Of a stretch of 16,366 bases of DNA, positions 1 to 6,709 are shown in pieces. A model generated the notes under the pieces. That model saw nothing but the letters and a program-made list of their open reading frames with translations, made no database searches and was not told the origin of the DNA. Every line of letters starts with the position of its first letter. The stretch's first letter is position 1. The stretch comes from Bacteroidales bacterium (lineage in GTDB: Bacteria; Bacteroidota; Bacteroidia; Bacteroidales; Muribaculaceae): the NCBI GenBank assembly GCA_004553095.1, contig SFMJ01000020.1, positions 1 through 16,366 of the forward strand, read 5' to 3'. Made by a program: the position numbers and the translations under genes.

Positions 1-311
1 TTGATTAGGGAATAAGCTTCATCGAGTTGACCCATATCGGTGAAAATGAGTGCCATATATACAGTAGCTTCGAAGTGAGTATCCTCATCGCGGCCATCGG
101 CGGTGGCATCTATGACTTTTTGCAGATGAGAGAAAGCACCGACCACGTCATCCTGTTCGACGGCATGCAGGCCCTTGGCGAAGAGGTTTTGTATCTCCTC
201 ATCAGAATAAGAATGCAGGCGGGAGATATAGGCAGACCCCCACACCAAGAGGGCGATCACAATAGCGACACTGCCCCCCAACCAATAATATTTAGCCTTA
301 ACACGCTTCAT
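1..311 (-). CDS. Membrane-anchored TPR protein, N-terminal part (runs off left edge)
   Basis: A reading frame on the minus strand starts at ATG 311-309 and stays open for 103 codons to the window edge, so the C-terminus is missing. The product begins MKRVKAKYYW, followed by a hydrophobic stretch at about residues 11-28 (LGGSVAIVIALLVWGSAY) that looks like an uncleaved membrane anchor. From about residue 36 there are helical pairs with TPR-like spacing: an alanine-containing helix (NLFAKGLHAVEQDD), then GAFSHLQKVID, then ATVYMALIFTDMGQLDEA. The start lies 34 bp beyond the stop codon of the upstream regulator gene on the same strand, so the two may be co-transcribed. In Bacteroidota such N-termini occur in TPR-containing sensor or LuxR-type regulatory proteins, but the effector part is outside the window. 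It could equally be a plain TPR scaffold. The function is unknown; the open frame, anchor and repeats are what is seen. Confidence 0.72.
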   Translation of the reverse strand, partial: MKRVKAKYYWLGGSVAIVIALLVWGSAYISRLHSYSDEEIQNLFAKGLHAVEQDDVVGAFSHLQKVIDATADGRDEDTHFEATVYMALIFTDMGQLDEAYSLI

Positions 312-345
312 TACACAAAATCATTAATAACCCGTCGGCAACCTC

Positions 346-3225
346 TTAGAACTGGCGGAGGTAGTCTATGAGTTTGTCGGGGCGTTCGAGGTTTAGTTTT
401 TTGCGGATGCGATAACGGGTCATCTCGACGCTGCGGAAGGAGATATTGAAGAGGGGAGCGATATCCTTGCTCGAGAGCCCCATTTTGAGGTAGCAGCATA
501 CGCGCAGCTCGGTCATGGTCAGGTCGGGATGCTTGGCGAGCAACTTCTTGGTAAATCCCTCGTAGGCGGCATCGAAATTATGGATAAAATTGCGCCAATC
601 ATCGTCATGGCTGATGTTCTCGCGTATCAAGTCTTGGAGACGTGAGATGCGACGATTGGACTCCGTCTGCGATTGCGTCTGCTGGATTTTCTTGAGCTGT
701 GTCGAGATCTCCAAGAGCATCTCATTCTTGCGCGCCACGTTCATGGTCAGGTTGGAGAGTTCCTCCGCCTTATGCTTGATATCCTGTTCCAACTGTTGCC
801 CCTTGAGTTCGGCGATCTTATAATCCTTCTGTAGCGCCTCCTCTTGGGCCTTACGCCTCATTTCCTCCAATTCCGCCTCCTTGCGATCGCTGATGCGCTT
901 CTGCTGACGGCGGATCTGTCGACGCCCATAGAAGTAGATGACTATCAATATGATAGCAGTGATGATGGCATAGATGATATATGCCATCATCGACCGATAC
1001 CATGGGGCGCGGATAGAGAACCGGAGAGTGCACTCCGAAGTGGCGCGAGTCAACATATTGCGGGCTCGGACATGCAGGATATAATTACCCTCGCGCAGTT
1101 TGGTATACTCCTTAGACGTATTGTGGGAATATGCACTCCACACCGGCTCATAATTCTCCAAATAATAACTATACTCCATCACCTCCTCATCGCTATACTC
1201 GGGCGAAACGAACTCAAAGCGAAGTGAATTGCAAGCATAGTCGATGCTCAGAGGGGCTATCACCCCATCGAATCCGGCGCTCATCAAGAGAGAATCGCCA
1301 TTGGTATAGATACGATCGATGATCACCTTGGGGGCTTTCACCTGCTTGGCAGAGTGCTGAAGATTGACATCAAAGAAACCATCTTGCGAAGAGACGATGA
1401 GATGATGATTAGAGATGAAATTTAGATGCTCAAAGCCGGGGATCAGGTGAGGTGAAATCGAGGAATAGGATACCGAATCGACCACCGTGCCACCCGAAGC
1501 CGACTTGGATGCTACCGACAGTTTATGTTCGGAGATACACCATATATCGCGGTTGGGTGCCTGGATGAGACGTGCCGGACCATAGACGGCAAACATACTT
1601 CCGAGATCCGAAGCATAATTGAAATTCTTGCCGTCAAAGCGCATAAAGCCACCATCAGAACTAAAGATCAGATTGCCATCGATATCTGCCACTGATATAT
1701 TGTGGTTGGTGGGGAATCCACTCTCTTTATTATAGAACTGCGAAGCCGTGATTTTACAATTAGTCGGATCGATGGTGAGACAGTATATTCCTTTTAGCCA
1801 GTGACTTATCCATATATTGCCATTATTGTCCTGAAGGAAATGTCCACCGATATCGGAATATCCCGCCACCTTGCCGACATTACTCCACCTACCCGCCTCA
1901 CGCCTTATCAGGTAAAAGCCATCATAGGTAGAGACCAAAACATAGTCGGGGTGCTTCTTCATCTGCTGAGACGACCAGACACCGCCGATATTCTCCACGC
2001 GGCTAAATGTGCCGCTTCTTCCTATATACAGACCGGCATCGCTCCCCACGAATATGTTGTTGTCGACGCTACATATATCCCATATCTGACCCGGGATCAG
2101 CATCGGCAATTTGGGCGTCTCAGACTGCAAACGTGGGGGATAAGCCATCATATAGAGACCTTGATTTGTGCCTAAATAGAGGGTATTTCCCACCAGAAGA
2201 GACACATATCCGGCACCATATTGATGTGGAGAACTTACCAGATTGGAGTATATAGAGTTTAGATTGACCAGGTCGATGCCATCATCGAGTCCGAGCCAGA
2301 GGTTGTTATCGCGGTCGAATTGCATCGACAGAATAGTATTGTTTTGCAAACCGGTCGCCATATTGGCATACTTCACATCGCCATTTGACATATCTTTGAC
2401 TATCAGACCATTATAAACTGATCCAAAAGCCATCTTCTGATCCTTGATGGCAGCGCAGAATATCTGATTCTCCTTTAAGAAGGGGTCTATGTCAGTGGCA
2501 AATGGTGTGGTAACTCCCTCCACCACTTGATAGAGACCGTTACGCTCTGTGACTACCATCAGATCCTTGCCCCAGGGGAAGATCTTGATAATTTTCTTAT
2601 TGCGGAAGGTGTTATCGTCGGTGAGGCGATTCAGTCGGCTCCCTTTCAATTCATAGAGACCATTATTCTCCAATGCTACAAAAAAACGCCCACCGACCAT
2701 CTCGGAAGTCTGAATACGCGACGGCAATTTTATCGTCTTGATATCATGTCCGGGAGTATAGCGGAAGATTACCTTATCCGACTGAAACCAAACATCTTGC
2801 CCATGCTTGAAGATATTCCACACCTCTTTGAAAGTACCCACCTTCTGATGCATAGCCCCGGAGAGTGAGTGATAGGTCATCGTGTGGGTCATATCGTCGA
2901 TGTCGAAAAAGCCGAACTCCTCCGACGAGCCGATATAAAGTCTTCGACCCTCCTCATCGATCATACAGCTGCGTGGGGTAGTGCCGTAGGGAAGAGTGTG
3001 TTGATGCCAAGTGCGACTATTGAACACTAACAAGCCGCTATTGCTGCAAAAATACATCCTCCCTATCGAATCTTGTGAGATATCCCATATCTGCGATCCG
3101 CCGGCGTAGGTCTTGCGCGAGAAATTGACCACCGTCGGGAAATTGGCAAACGCACCGAACGATATCGATGATAGTATCATCAATACCAGAAACTGATGTA
3201 TAGATAGATGTTTATTATGCGTCAT
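346..3225 (-). CDS. Membrane-spanning PUL regulator: beta-propeller/Y_Y_Y sensor with LuxR-type HTH
   Basis: A 959-residue one-component regulator, probably the activator of the divergent glucan operon. A signal sequence (about residues 1-28, ending AFANF) leads into a long periplasmic region with repeated two-component-regulator propeller blades. Blade motifs visible include QIWDISQDSIGRMYF (45-59), DRDNNLWLGLDDG (304-316), DNNGNIWISHW (466-476) and PNRDIWCIS (557-565). A Y_Y_Y (triple-tyrosine) domain follows at about 665-740 (FEFVSPEYS, MEYSYYLENYEPVWSAYS, YILHVRARN). One transmembrane segment lies at about 746-766, then a charged coiled coil (about 768-850). The C-terminus at about 899-945 is a LuxR/GerE-like helix-turn-helix (LTMTELRVC...SSKDIAPLFNIS...SVEMTRYRIRKKLNL). 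No histidine kinase, ATPase or receiver motif is present, so it is not a hybrid two-component system; its topology recalls membrane regulators such as SusR. It is divergent from susC across a shared control region. The ligand, presumed to be a beta-1,3-gluco-oligosaccharide, is inferred from context. Confidence 0.9.
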   Translation of the reverse strand: MTHNKHLSIHQFLVLMILSSISFGAFANFPTVVNFSRKTYAGGSQIWDISQDSIGRMYFCSNSGLLVFNSRTWHQHTLPYGTTPRSCMIDEEGRRLYIGSSEEFGFFDIDDMTHTMTYHSLSGAMHQKVGTFKEVWNIFKHGQDVWFQSDKVIFRYTPGHDIKTIKLPSRIQTSEMVGGRFFVALENNGLYELKGSRLNRLTDDNTFRNKKIIKIFPWGKDLMVVTERNGLYQVVEGVTTPFATDIDPFLKENQIFCAAIKDQKMAFGSVYNGLIVKDMSNGDVKYANMATGLQNNTILSMQFDRDNNLWLGLDDGIDLVNLNSIYSNLVSSPHQYGAGYVSLLVGNTLYLGTNQGLYMMAYPPRLQSETPKLPMLIPGQIWDICSVDNNIFVGSDAGLYIGRSGTFSRVENIGGVWSSQQMKKHPDYVLVSTYDGFYLIRREAGRWSNVGKVAGYSDIGGHFLQDNNGNIWISHWLKGIYCLTIDPTNCKITASQFYNKESGFPTNHNISVADIDGNLIFSSDGGFMRFDGKNFNYASDLGSMFAVYGPARLIQAPNRDIWCISEHKLSVASKSASGGTVVDSVSYSSISPHLIPGFEHLNFISNHHLIVSSQDGFFDVNLQHSAKQVKAPKVIIDRIYTNGDSLLMSAGFDGVIAPLSIDYACNSLRFEFVSPEYSDEEVMEYSYYLENYEPVWSAYSHNTSKEYTKLREGNYILHVRARNMLTRATSECTLRFSIRAPWYRSMMAYIIYAIITAIILIVIYFYGRRQIRRQQKRISDRKEAELEEMRRKAQEEALQKDYKIAELKGQQLEQDIKHKAEELSNLTMNVARKNEMLLEISTQLKKIQQTQSQTESNRRISRLQDLIRENISHDDDWRNFIHNFDAAYEGFTKKLLAKHPDLTMTELRVCCYLKMGLSSKDIAPLFNISFRSVEMTRYRIRKKLNLERPDKLIDYLRQF

Positions 3226-3286
3226 AACCGATGATCATTTTCGTAATATTTAGAGATTGAAGCCGGAAATATGCGACTATCCGATA

Positions 3287-3294
3287 CAAAGTTA
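3287..3294 (-). promoter_or_regulatory. Possible -7 element of the regulator gene promoter
   Basis: Read on the minus strand, these bases are TAACTTTG, an exact match to the Bacteroides -7 consensus TAnnTTTG. They lie about 60 bp upstream of the regulator start codon at 3225. No convincing -33 TTTG is found at 19-21 bp further upstream; the nearest TTTG is only 11 bp away. The palindrome at 3314-3359 sits just upstream, so the promoter, if real, may depend on a bound factor. An eight-base match alone is weak evidence in AT-rich DNA. Confidence 0.35.
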
Positions 3295-3313
3295 AGGAAA
3301 ATCGGCAAAATAT

Positions 3314-3359
3314 AGTTTTGTAAAAAATATGTTATATAACATATTTGTTTTAACAAACT
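3314..3359. promoter_or_regulatory. 46-bp imperfect palindrome in the divergent control region
   Basis: The core at 3325-3346 is a perfect 22-bp palindrome centred between 3335 and 3336, with half-site AAATATGTTAT. It extends outward imperfectly: AGTTTTGTAAAA on the left (from 3314) mirrors TTTTAACAAACT on the right (to 3359), with two extra bases on the right arm. It lies between the putative promoter of the regulator gene and the repeats upstream of susC. The symmetry suits a dimeric DNA-binding protein and could serve autoregulation. AT-rich composition raises the chance of a fortuitous palindrome, but 22 perfect bases is long. A terminator is unlikely because neither flanking gene ends here. 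Confidence 0.5.
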
Positions 3360-3382
3360 GAAAAACAGGAAAATAACATTAT

Positions 3383-3437
3383 ATTGTTGAGTTATTGTAG
3401 AGTTATAAAAATTATATTGTAGAGTAATTGTGAGGGA
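3383..3437 (+). promoter_or_regulatory. Array of 11-bp direct repeats, candidate activator-binding site for the PUL operon
   Basis: Four 11-bp units lie in register: ATTGTTGAGTT (3383-3393), ATTGTAGAGTT (3394-3404), ATTGTAGAGTA (3416-3426) and the degenerate ATTGTGAGGGA (3427-3437). One unrelated 11-bp slot (3405-3415) separates the two tandem pairs. Viewed at larger scale, 3378-3398 and 3411-3431 are direct repeats matching at 19 of 21 positions with a 33-bp offset, about three helical turns. The array ends 6 bp before the predicted -33 element, where an activator contacting RNA polymerase would be expected. The adjacent LuxR-type regulator is the obvious candidate partner; that link is inference. 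Confidence 0.6.
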
Positions 3438-3443
3438 AAATAC

Positions 3444-3475
3444 TTGACAAATACCCCGCGCGATACTTAAATTTG
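3444..3475 (+). promoter_or_regulatory. Predicted promoter of the susC-led operon
   Basis: TTGACA at 3444-3449 can serve as the -33 element and TAAATTTG at 3468-3475 matches the Bacteroides -7 consensus TAnnTTTG exactly. The spacer between TTG and TA is 21 bp, within the usual range. Transcription would begin near 3480-3483, giving a 5' leader of about 80 nt before the susC ATG. The direct-repeat array lies immediately upstream. The start site itself is predicted, not observed. Confidence 0.6.
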
Positions 3476-3480
3476 CAACG

Positions 3481-3500
3481 TGGTTATCGTCAGATAGCCA
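3481..3500 (+). promoter_or_regulatory. Stem-loop at the predicted 5' end of the operon mRNA
   Basis: TGGTTATC (3481-3488) and GATAGCCA (3493-3500) form an 8-bp stem in RNA with one U-G wobble, closed by the tetraloop GTCA. The predicted transcription start falls at or just before the first base of the stem. Such 5'-terminal hairpins are known to protect some bacterial mRNAs from 5'-dependent decay; a regulatory role is also possible. Its placement depends on the predicted promoter being right. Confidence 0.4.
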
Positions 3501-3563
3501 TTTACGAGCCTTTCGAGATCGAATTTGAAAATATTTAACCTAATATAAATTAAAGTGAATAGC

Positions 3564-6500
3564 ATGAGAAACGTAGTGCTTTATCTATTGTTGATGGTAT
3601 CGACCTTGGCAGCGACAGCGCAGCTGAAGGTGACCGGAACAGTGATCTCAGCCGACGATCAGGAGCCACTGATCGGAGCATACGTTCGCGATCTGGGTAA
3701 GCGGACCAACAACGTCGCTGTTACCGACATCGACGGTAAGTATGAGATTGTAGTCAGTCCCGGGAGTACGATTGAGTTCTCCTACGTCGGGTGTACGCCC
3801 GTGCGTAAAGTTATTAATGAGTCGCAAAAACTTGATATCTTGATGGAGTCATCCAACCAACTCGACGAAGTAGTCGTGGTGGGATATGGCACCATGAAGA
3901 AGAGCGACCTCACCGGTTCGGTATCTTCGGTAGCTGCCGACAACTTGAAGAAGACACCGGCGGCATCATTGGCGAATGCCCTTCAGGGCCAGGCAGCCGG
4001 TGTGACCGTCAATTCGCTTACCGGACGCCCCGGCCACAGTGCCGAGGTGCGCATCCGTGGTGTCGGTTCGGTCAATGGCAGTTCTCCTATATATGTAGTG
4101 GATGGTGTGATTACCGACAATATCGACTTCTTGGCACCCGGAGATATCGAGCGCACAGAGATCCTTAAAGATGCCTCTGCCACAGCCATCTATGGTGCTC
4201 GCGGTGCGAATGGTGTCGTGTTGGTGACCACCAAGAACGGTTCGACCAACAAGCGCGCCACCATCTCGCTCGATGCCTATGTCGGCGTTCAGTCACGCTG
4301 GCGCAAACTCGACGTGATGAATTCACGCGACTTTGCCGACACTTACGTGGCTATCAATGGTAATGCTCGCGCCAAGAAAATGTATAAAGAACAGGGATTT
4401 AACGCTTGGCTCAAAACATTCCAAGGCGTCGGAGCCTCTCCCTACTATCCTACAGTATATGATCCACAGACCAATCCCACCGGTTTCGATTATAGTGCTG
4501 TCGACACCGACTGGCAAGATGTGGTGTTCCGCGATGCAATGATCCAGAACTATCACCTCTCTATAGATGGAGGCACCGAAAAGTTGACTTACTCGTTGTC
4601 GGGAAGTTGGTTTGGCCAGCAGGGTACGATCATCGGCTCTGACTACAGCCGCTTTACAGCACGCCTCAACACTACATACAAGGTGACCAACTGGCTCAAA
4701 GTAGGAGAGAACCTCTCCTTCTCCGCCTCGACAGCCAAGAATGCCTACGAAAGTGGTGACAACTCGGAGAGTGCCGGAGCCAACATCCTCTCGGCAGCCT
4801 TCGCTATGGCCCCCTGGGATCCGACCCGCTATCCCGAAGGATCGGTCAATCGCAACGGCAAAGATCTGAGCGGTGGCATCTCAGCCGGTTCGAACTTCAA
4901 AAACGTCACCAACCCTCTGAGCATGGTGGAATACTCACATCCCAAGTCGCGCAATGAGCGCTGGGTCGGCAATGTATTTGCAGAGATTCAACCCATCAGC
5001 GACCTCACATTCCGCTCATCTTACAGTTTCGACTATCGACTCGCCACCGACAAATCATTTGCCGAGGCTTACGAAGTGAGCGCATACGACAAGCGCACCA
5101 AGAACTTCCTGAGTTCGTCGATGGCTCGTATATTCAGCTGGAATGTCGACAATATCCTGACCTATACTCACACCTTTGCCGACAAGCACTACTTGCAAGC
5201 CATGGTGGGTCAGACCGTAGAACAATATGACTACTACAGCATCGGCAACAGCGGTGCGAACATCATCAACCCGGTGGAGAAGAACTGGTATCTCTCGCAA
5301 GTCACCGAAGACTTCGGGCGTCCCGCCGACTCCGTGTCGCGCAATCGTCGCTTCTCCTGGCTCGGTCGTATACACTATGCATACGACGATCGCTACCTCT
5401 TGACGGTCAACTTCCGTGCCGACGGTTCGAGCCGCTTCCCCGAAAATGCTTGGGGTTACTTCCCCTCCTTCGCCTTGGCATGGCGCATCAGCGAAGAGAA
5501 ATTCATGCAAGACTTCACCAACCTGAGCAACCTCAAACTCCGTTTCGGATGGGGTCAGGTGGGTAACGACCTTATCTCCGACAATGCCTTTATGCTCAAT
5601 GTCTTCAACTCCGGACCGACATTCGTCGACTACGTCTTCGGCAAGGATCAAGCCCTCGCCCCGGGTGCTACGGTGCTGACATGGGTGAACCGTGGCGGCC
5701 ACTGGGAGAATACCGAGCAATGGAGCGTCGGCATCGACTTCGGCTTCTGGCAGAATAAGTTCACCGGTACGGTCGAGGGATTCATCCGCGACACCAACGA
5801 CATGCTGATGGGTGTCACCGCTCCGGCTCATGTGGGCAACCGCTATAGCGCTACCGCCAACGTCGGTAAGGTTCGCAACCAGGGTATCGAGATCACCCTC
5901 GAACACCGCAACCATGTAGGCAACGTCAACTACAACGTGAGCGGTAACTTCTCCTTCATCAAGAACGAGCTCCTCAAACTCAACGGCGGCTCGCCCATCT
6001 ACACCAACTACAACAACGTGCAGGTGGTGGATGAGGGTCACTCCCTCTACTACTTCTGGGGCTATCAATATGCCGGAGTATATCGCACCGATCAGGAAGC
6101 ACTCGACTATCTGAAGGGCTACACAGCCGCCGACTGTCCCTTCCATGCCGGAGATGCCAAATATATCGACAACAGTGGCGACGGACGCATCAGCGACGAC
6201 GACCGTGTCGACTTAGGGAGCTCAATCCCCTGGTTCAACTATGGTTTGAACCTCGGCGCCGAATGGAAAGGCTTTGACATCCAGCTCTTCTTCCAGGGTG
6301 TGGCCGGCAATAAGATCTACAACCAGATGCGCCACCGCCTCGAAAGCAACGGCACCACCTCCGTGCTCTCCCCCGTGATGAAAGATGCCTGGACCGAGGA
6401 GAACCCCAATGGATCTATCCCCAACCCCAAGAACTCGATCAACTACTACGTATCCGACAGATTCCTCGAGAATGGTGCTTACTTCCGTCTCAAGAACCTT

Positions 6501-6695
6501 CAGATCGGCTACTCACTCCCCGAGAAACTCATCTCGCGTGCCGGATTTACCAAATGCCGCTTCTATGTGCAGGCCGGCAATGTCTTCACTCTCACCGGCT
6601 ACAAGGGCTTCGACCCCGAAGTCAGCGGCGGTGTCGACTATGGCAACTATCCTCAATCTCGTTCATTCATCTTCGGTGTTAACATCACTTATTAA
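3564..6695 (+). CDS. susC-like: SusC-like TonB-dependent outer-membrane glycan importer
   Basis: This 1043-residue protein is predicted to form the 22-strand outer-membrane channel that imports oligosaccharides captured by the neighbouring SusD-like protein, powered by TonB. A signal peptide (MRNVVLYLLLMVSTLAATAQ) is followed by a carboxypeptidase-regulatory-like beta-sandwich (about 22-97; VTGTVISADDQEPLIGAYV, FSYVGC). The SusC/RagA signature DEVVVVGYG is at 101-109 and begins the plug (LANALQGQAAGV, VRIRGVGS, PIYVVDG, ILKDASATAIYGARGANGV). The barrel shows the usual family features, including an acidic, EF-hand-like segment beginning at D869 (DNSGDGRISDDD) and an aromatic end (FGVNITY). Length is typical. 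An in-frame GTG nine bases upstream (3555) is possible, but the ATG at 3564 gives a better signal peptide. There is no Shine-Dalgarno sequence; the leader is AT-rich, as is normal in Bacteroidota. Substrate identity rests on the downstream enzymes, not on this protein. Confidence 0.95.
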   Translation: MRNVVLYLLLMVSTLAATAQLKVTGTVISADDQEPLIGAYVRDLGKRTNNVAVTDIDGKYEIVVSPGSTIEFSYVGCTPVRKVINESQKLDILMESSNQLDEVVVVGYGTMKKSDLTGSVSSVAADNLKKTPAASLANALQGQAAGVTVNSLTGRPGHSAEVRIRGVGSVNGSSPIYVVDGVITDNIDFLAPGDIERTEILKDASATAIYGARGANGVVLVTTKNGSTNKRATISLDAYVGVQSRWRKLDVMNSRDFADTYVAINGNARAKKMYKEQGFNAWLKTFQGVGASPYYPTVYDPQTNPTGFDYSAVDTDWQDVVFRDAMIQNYHLSIDGGTEKLTYSLSGSWFGQQGTIIGSDYSRFTARLNTTYKVTNWLKVGENLSFSASTAKNAYESGDNSESAGANILSAAFAMAPWDPTRYPEGSVNRNGKDLSGGISAGSNFKNVTNPLSMVEYSHPKSRNERWVGNVFAEIQPISDLTFRSSYSFDYRLATDKSFAEAYEVSAYDKRTKNFLSSSMARIFSWNVDNILTYTHTFADKHYLQAMVGQTVEQYDYYSIGNSGANIINPVEKNWYLSQVTEDFGRPADSVSRNRRFSWLGRIHYAYDDRYLLTVNFRADGSSRFPENAWGYFPSFALAWRISEEKFMQDFTNLSNLKLRFGWGQVGNDLISDNAFMLNVFNSGPTFVDYVFGKDQALAPGATVLTWVNRGGHWENTEQWSVGIDFGFWQNKFTGTVEGFIRDTNDMLMGVTAPAHVGNRYSATANVGKVRNQGIEITLEHRNHVGNVNYNVSGNFSFIKNELLKLNGGSPIYTNYNNVQVVDEGHSLYYFWGYQYAGVYRTDQEALDYLKGYTAADCPFHAGDAKYIDNSGDGRISDDDRVDLGSSIPWFNYGLNLGAEWKGFDIQLFFQGVAGNKIYNQMRHRLESNGTTSVLSPVMKDAWTEENPNGSIPNPKNSINYYVSDRFLENGAYFRLKNLQIGYSLPEKLISRAGFTKCRFYVQAGNVFTLTGYKGFDPEVSGGVDYGNYPQSRSFIFGVNITY

Positions 6696-6709
6696 TATCC
6701 TCTACCACA

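Noticed and set aside
27..371. 114-codon plus-strand frame at the left edge
   Set aside because: It opposes the minus-strand TPR frame, which has a plausible membrane anchor and repeats, and it runs into the end of the regulator gene. Its protein shows no family features.
3501..3554. Riboswitch in the susC leader
   Set aside because: The leader beyond the first stem-loop is short and AT-rich with only weak pairing (TTCGA/TCGAA around 3511-3522) and no known aptamer pattern.
3555..3563. GTG start for the SusC-like protein
   Set aside because: The ATG at 3564 gives a better signal peptide and is the more common start; three extra residues have no support.
5055..6146. 363-codon open frame on the minus strand inside the susC-like gene
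   Set aside because: It lies wholly antisense to a clear SusC coding region. Its composition (runs of V, G, E, H) is the mirror of biased codons in the real gene, and it has no recognisable domain.
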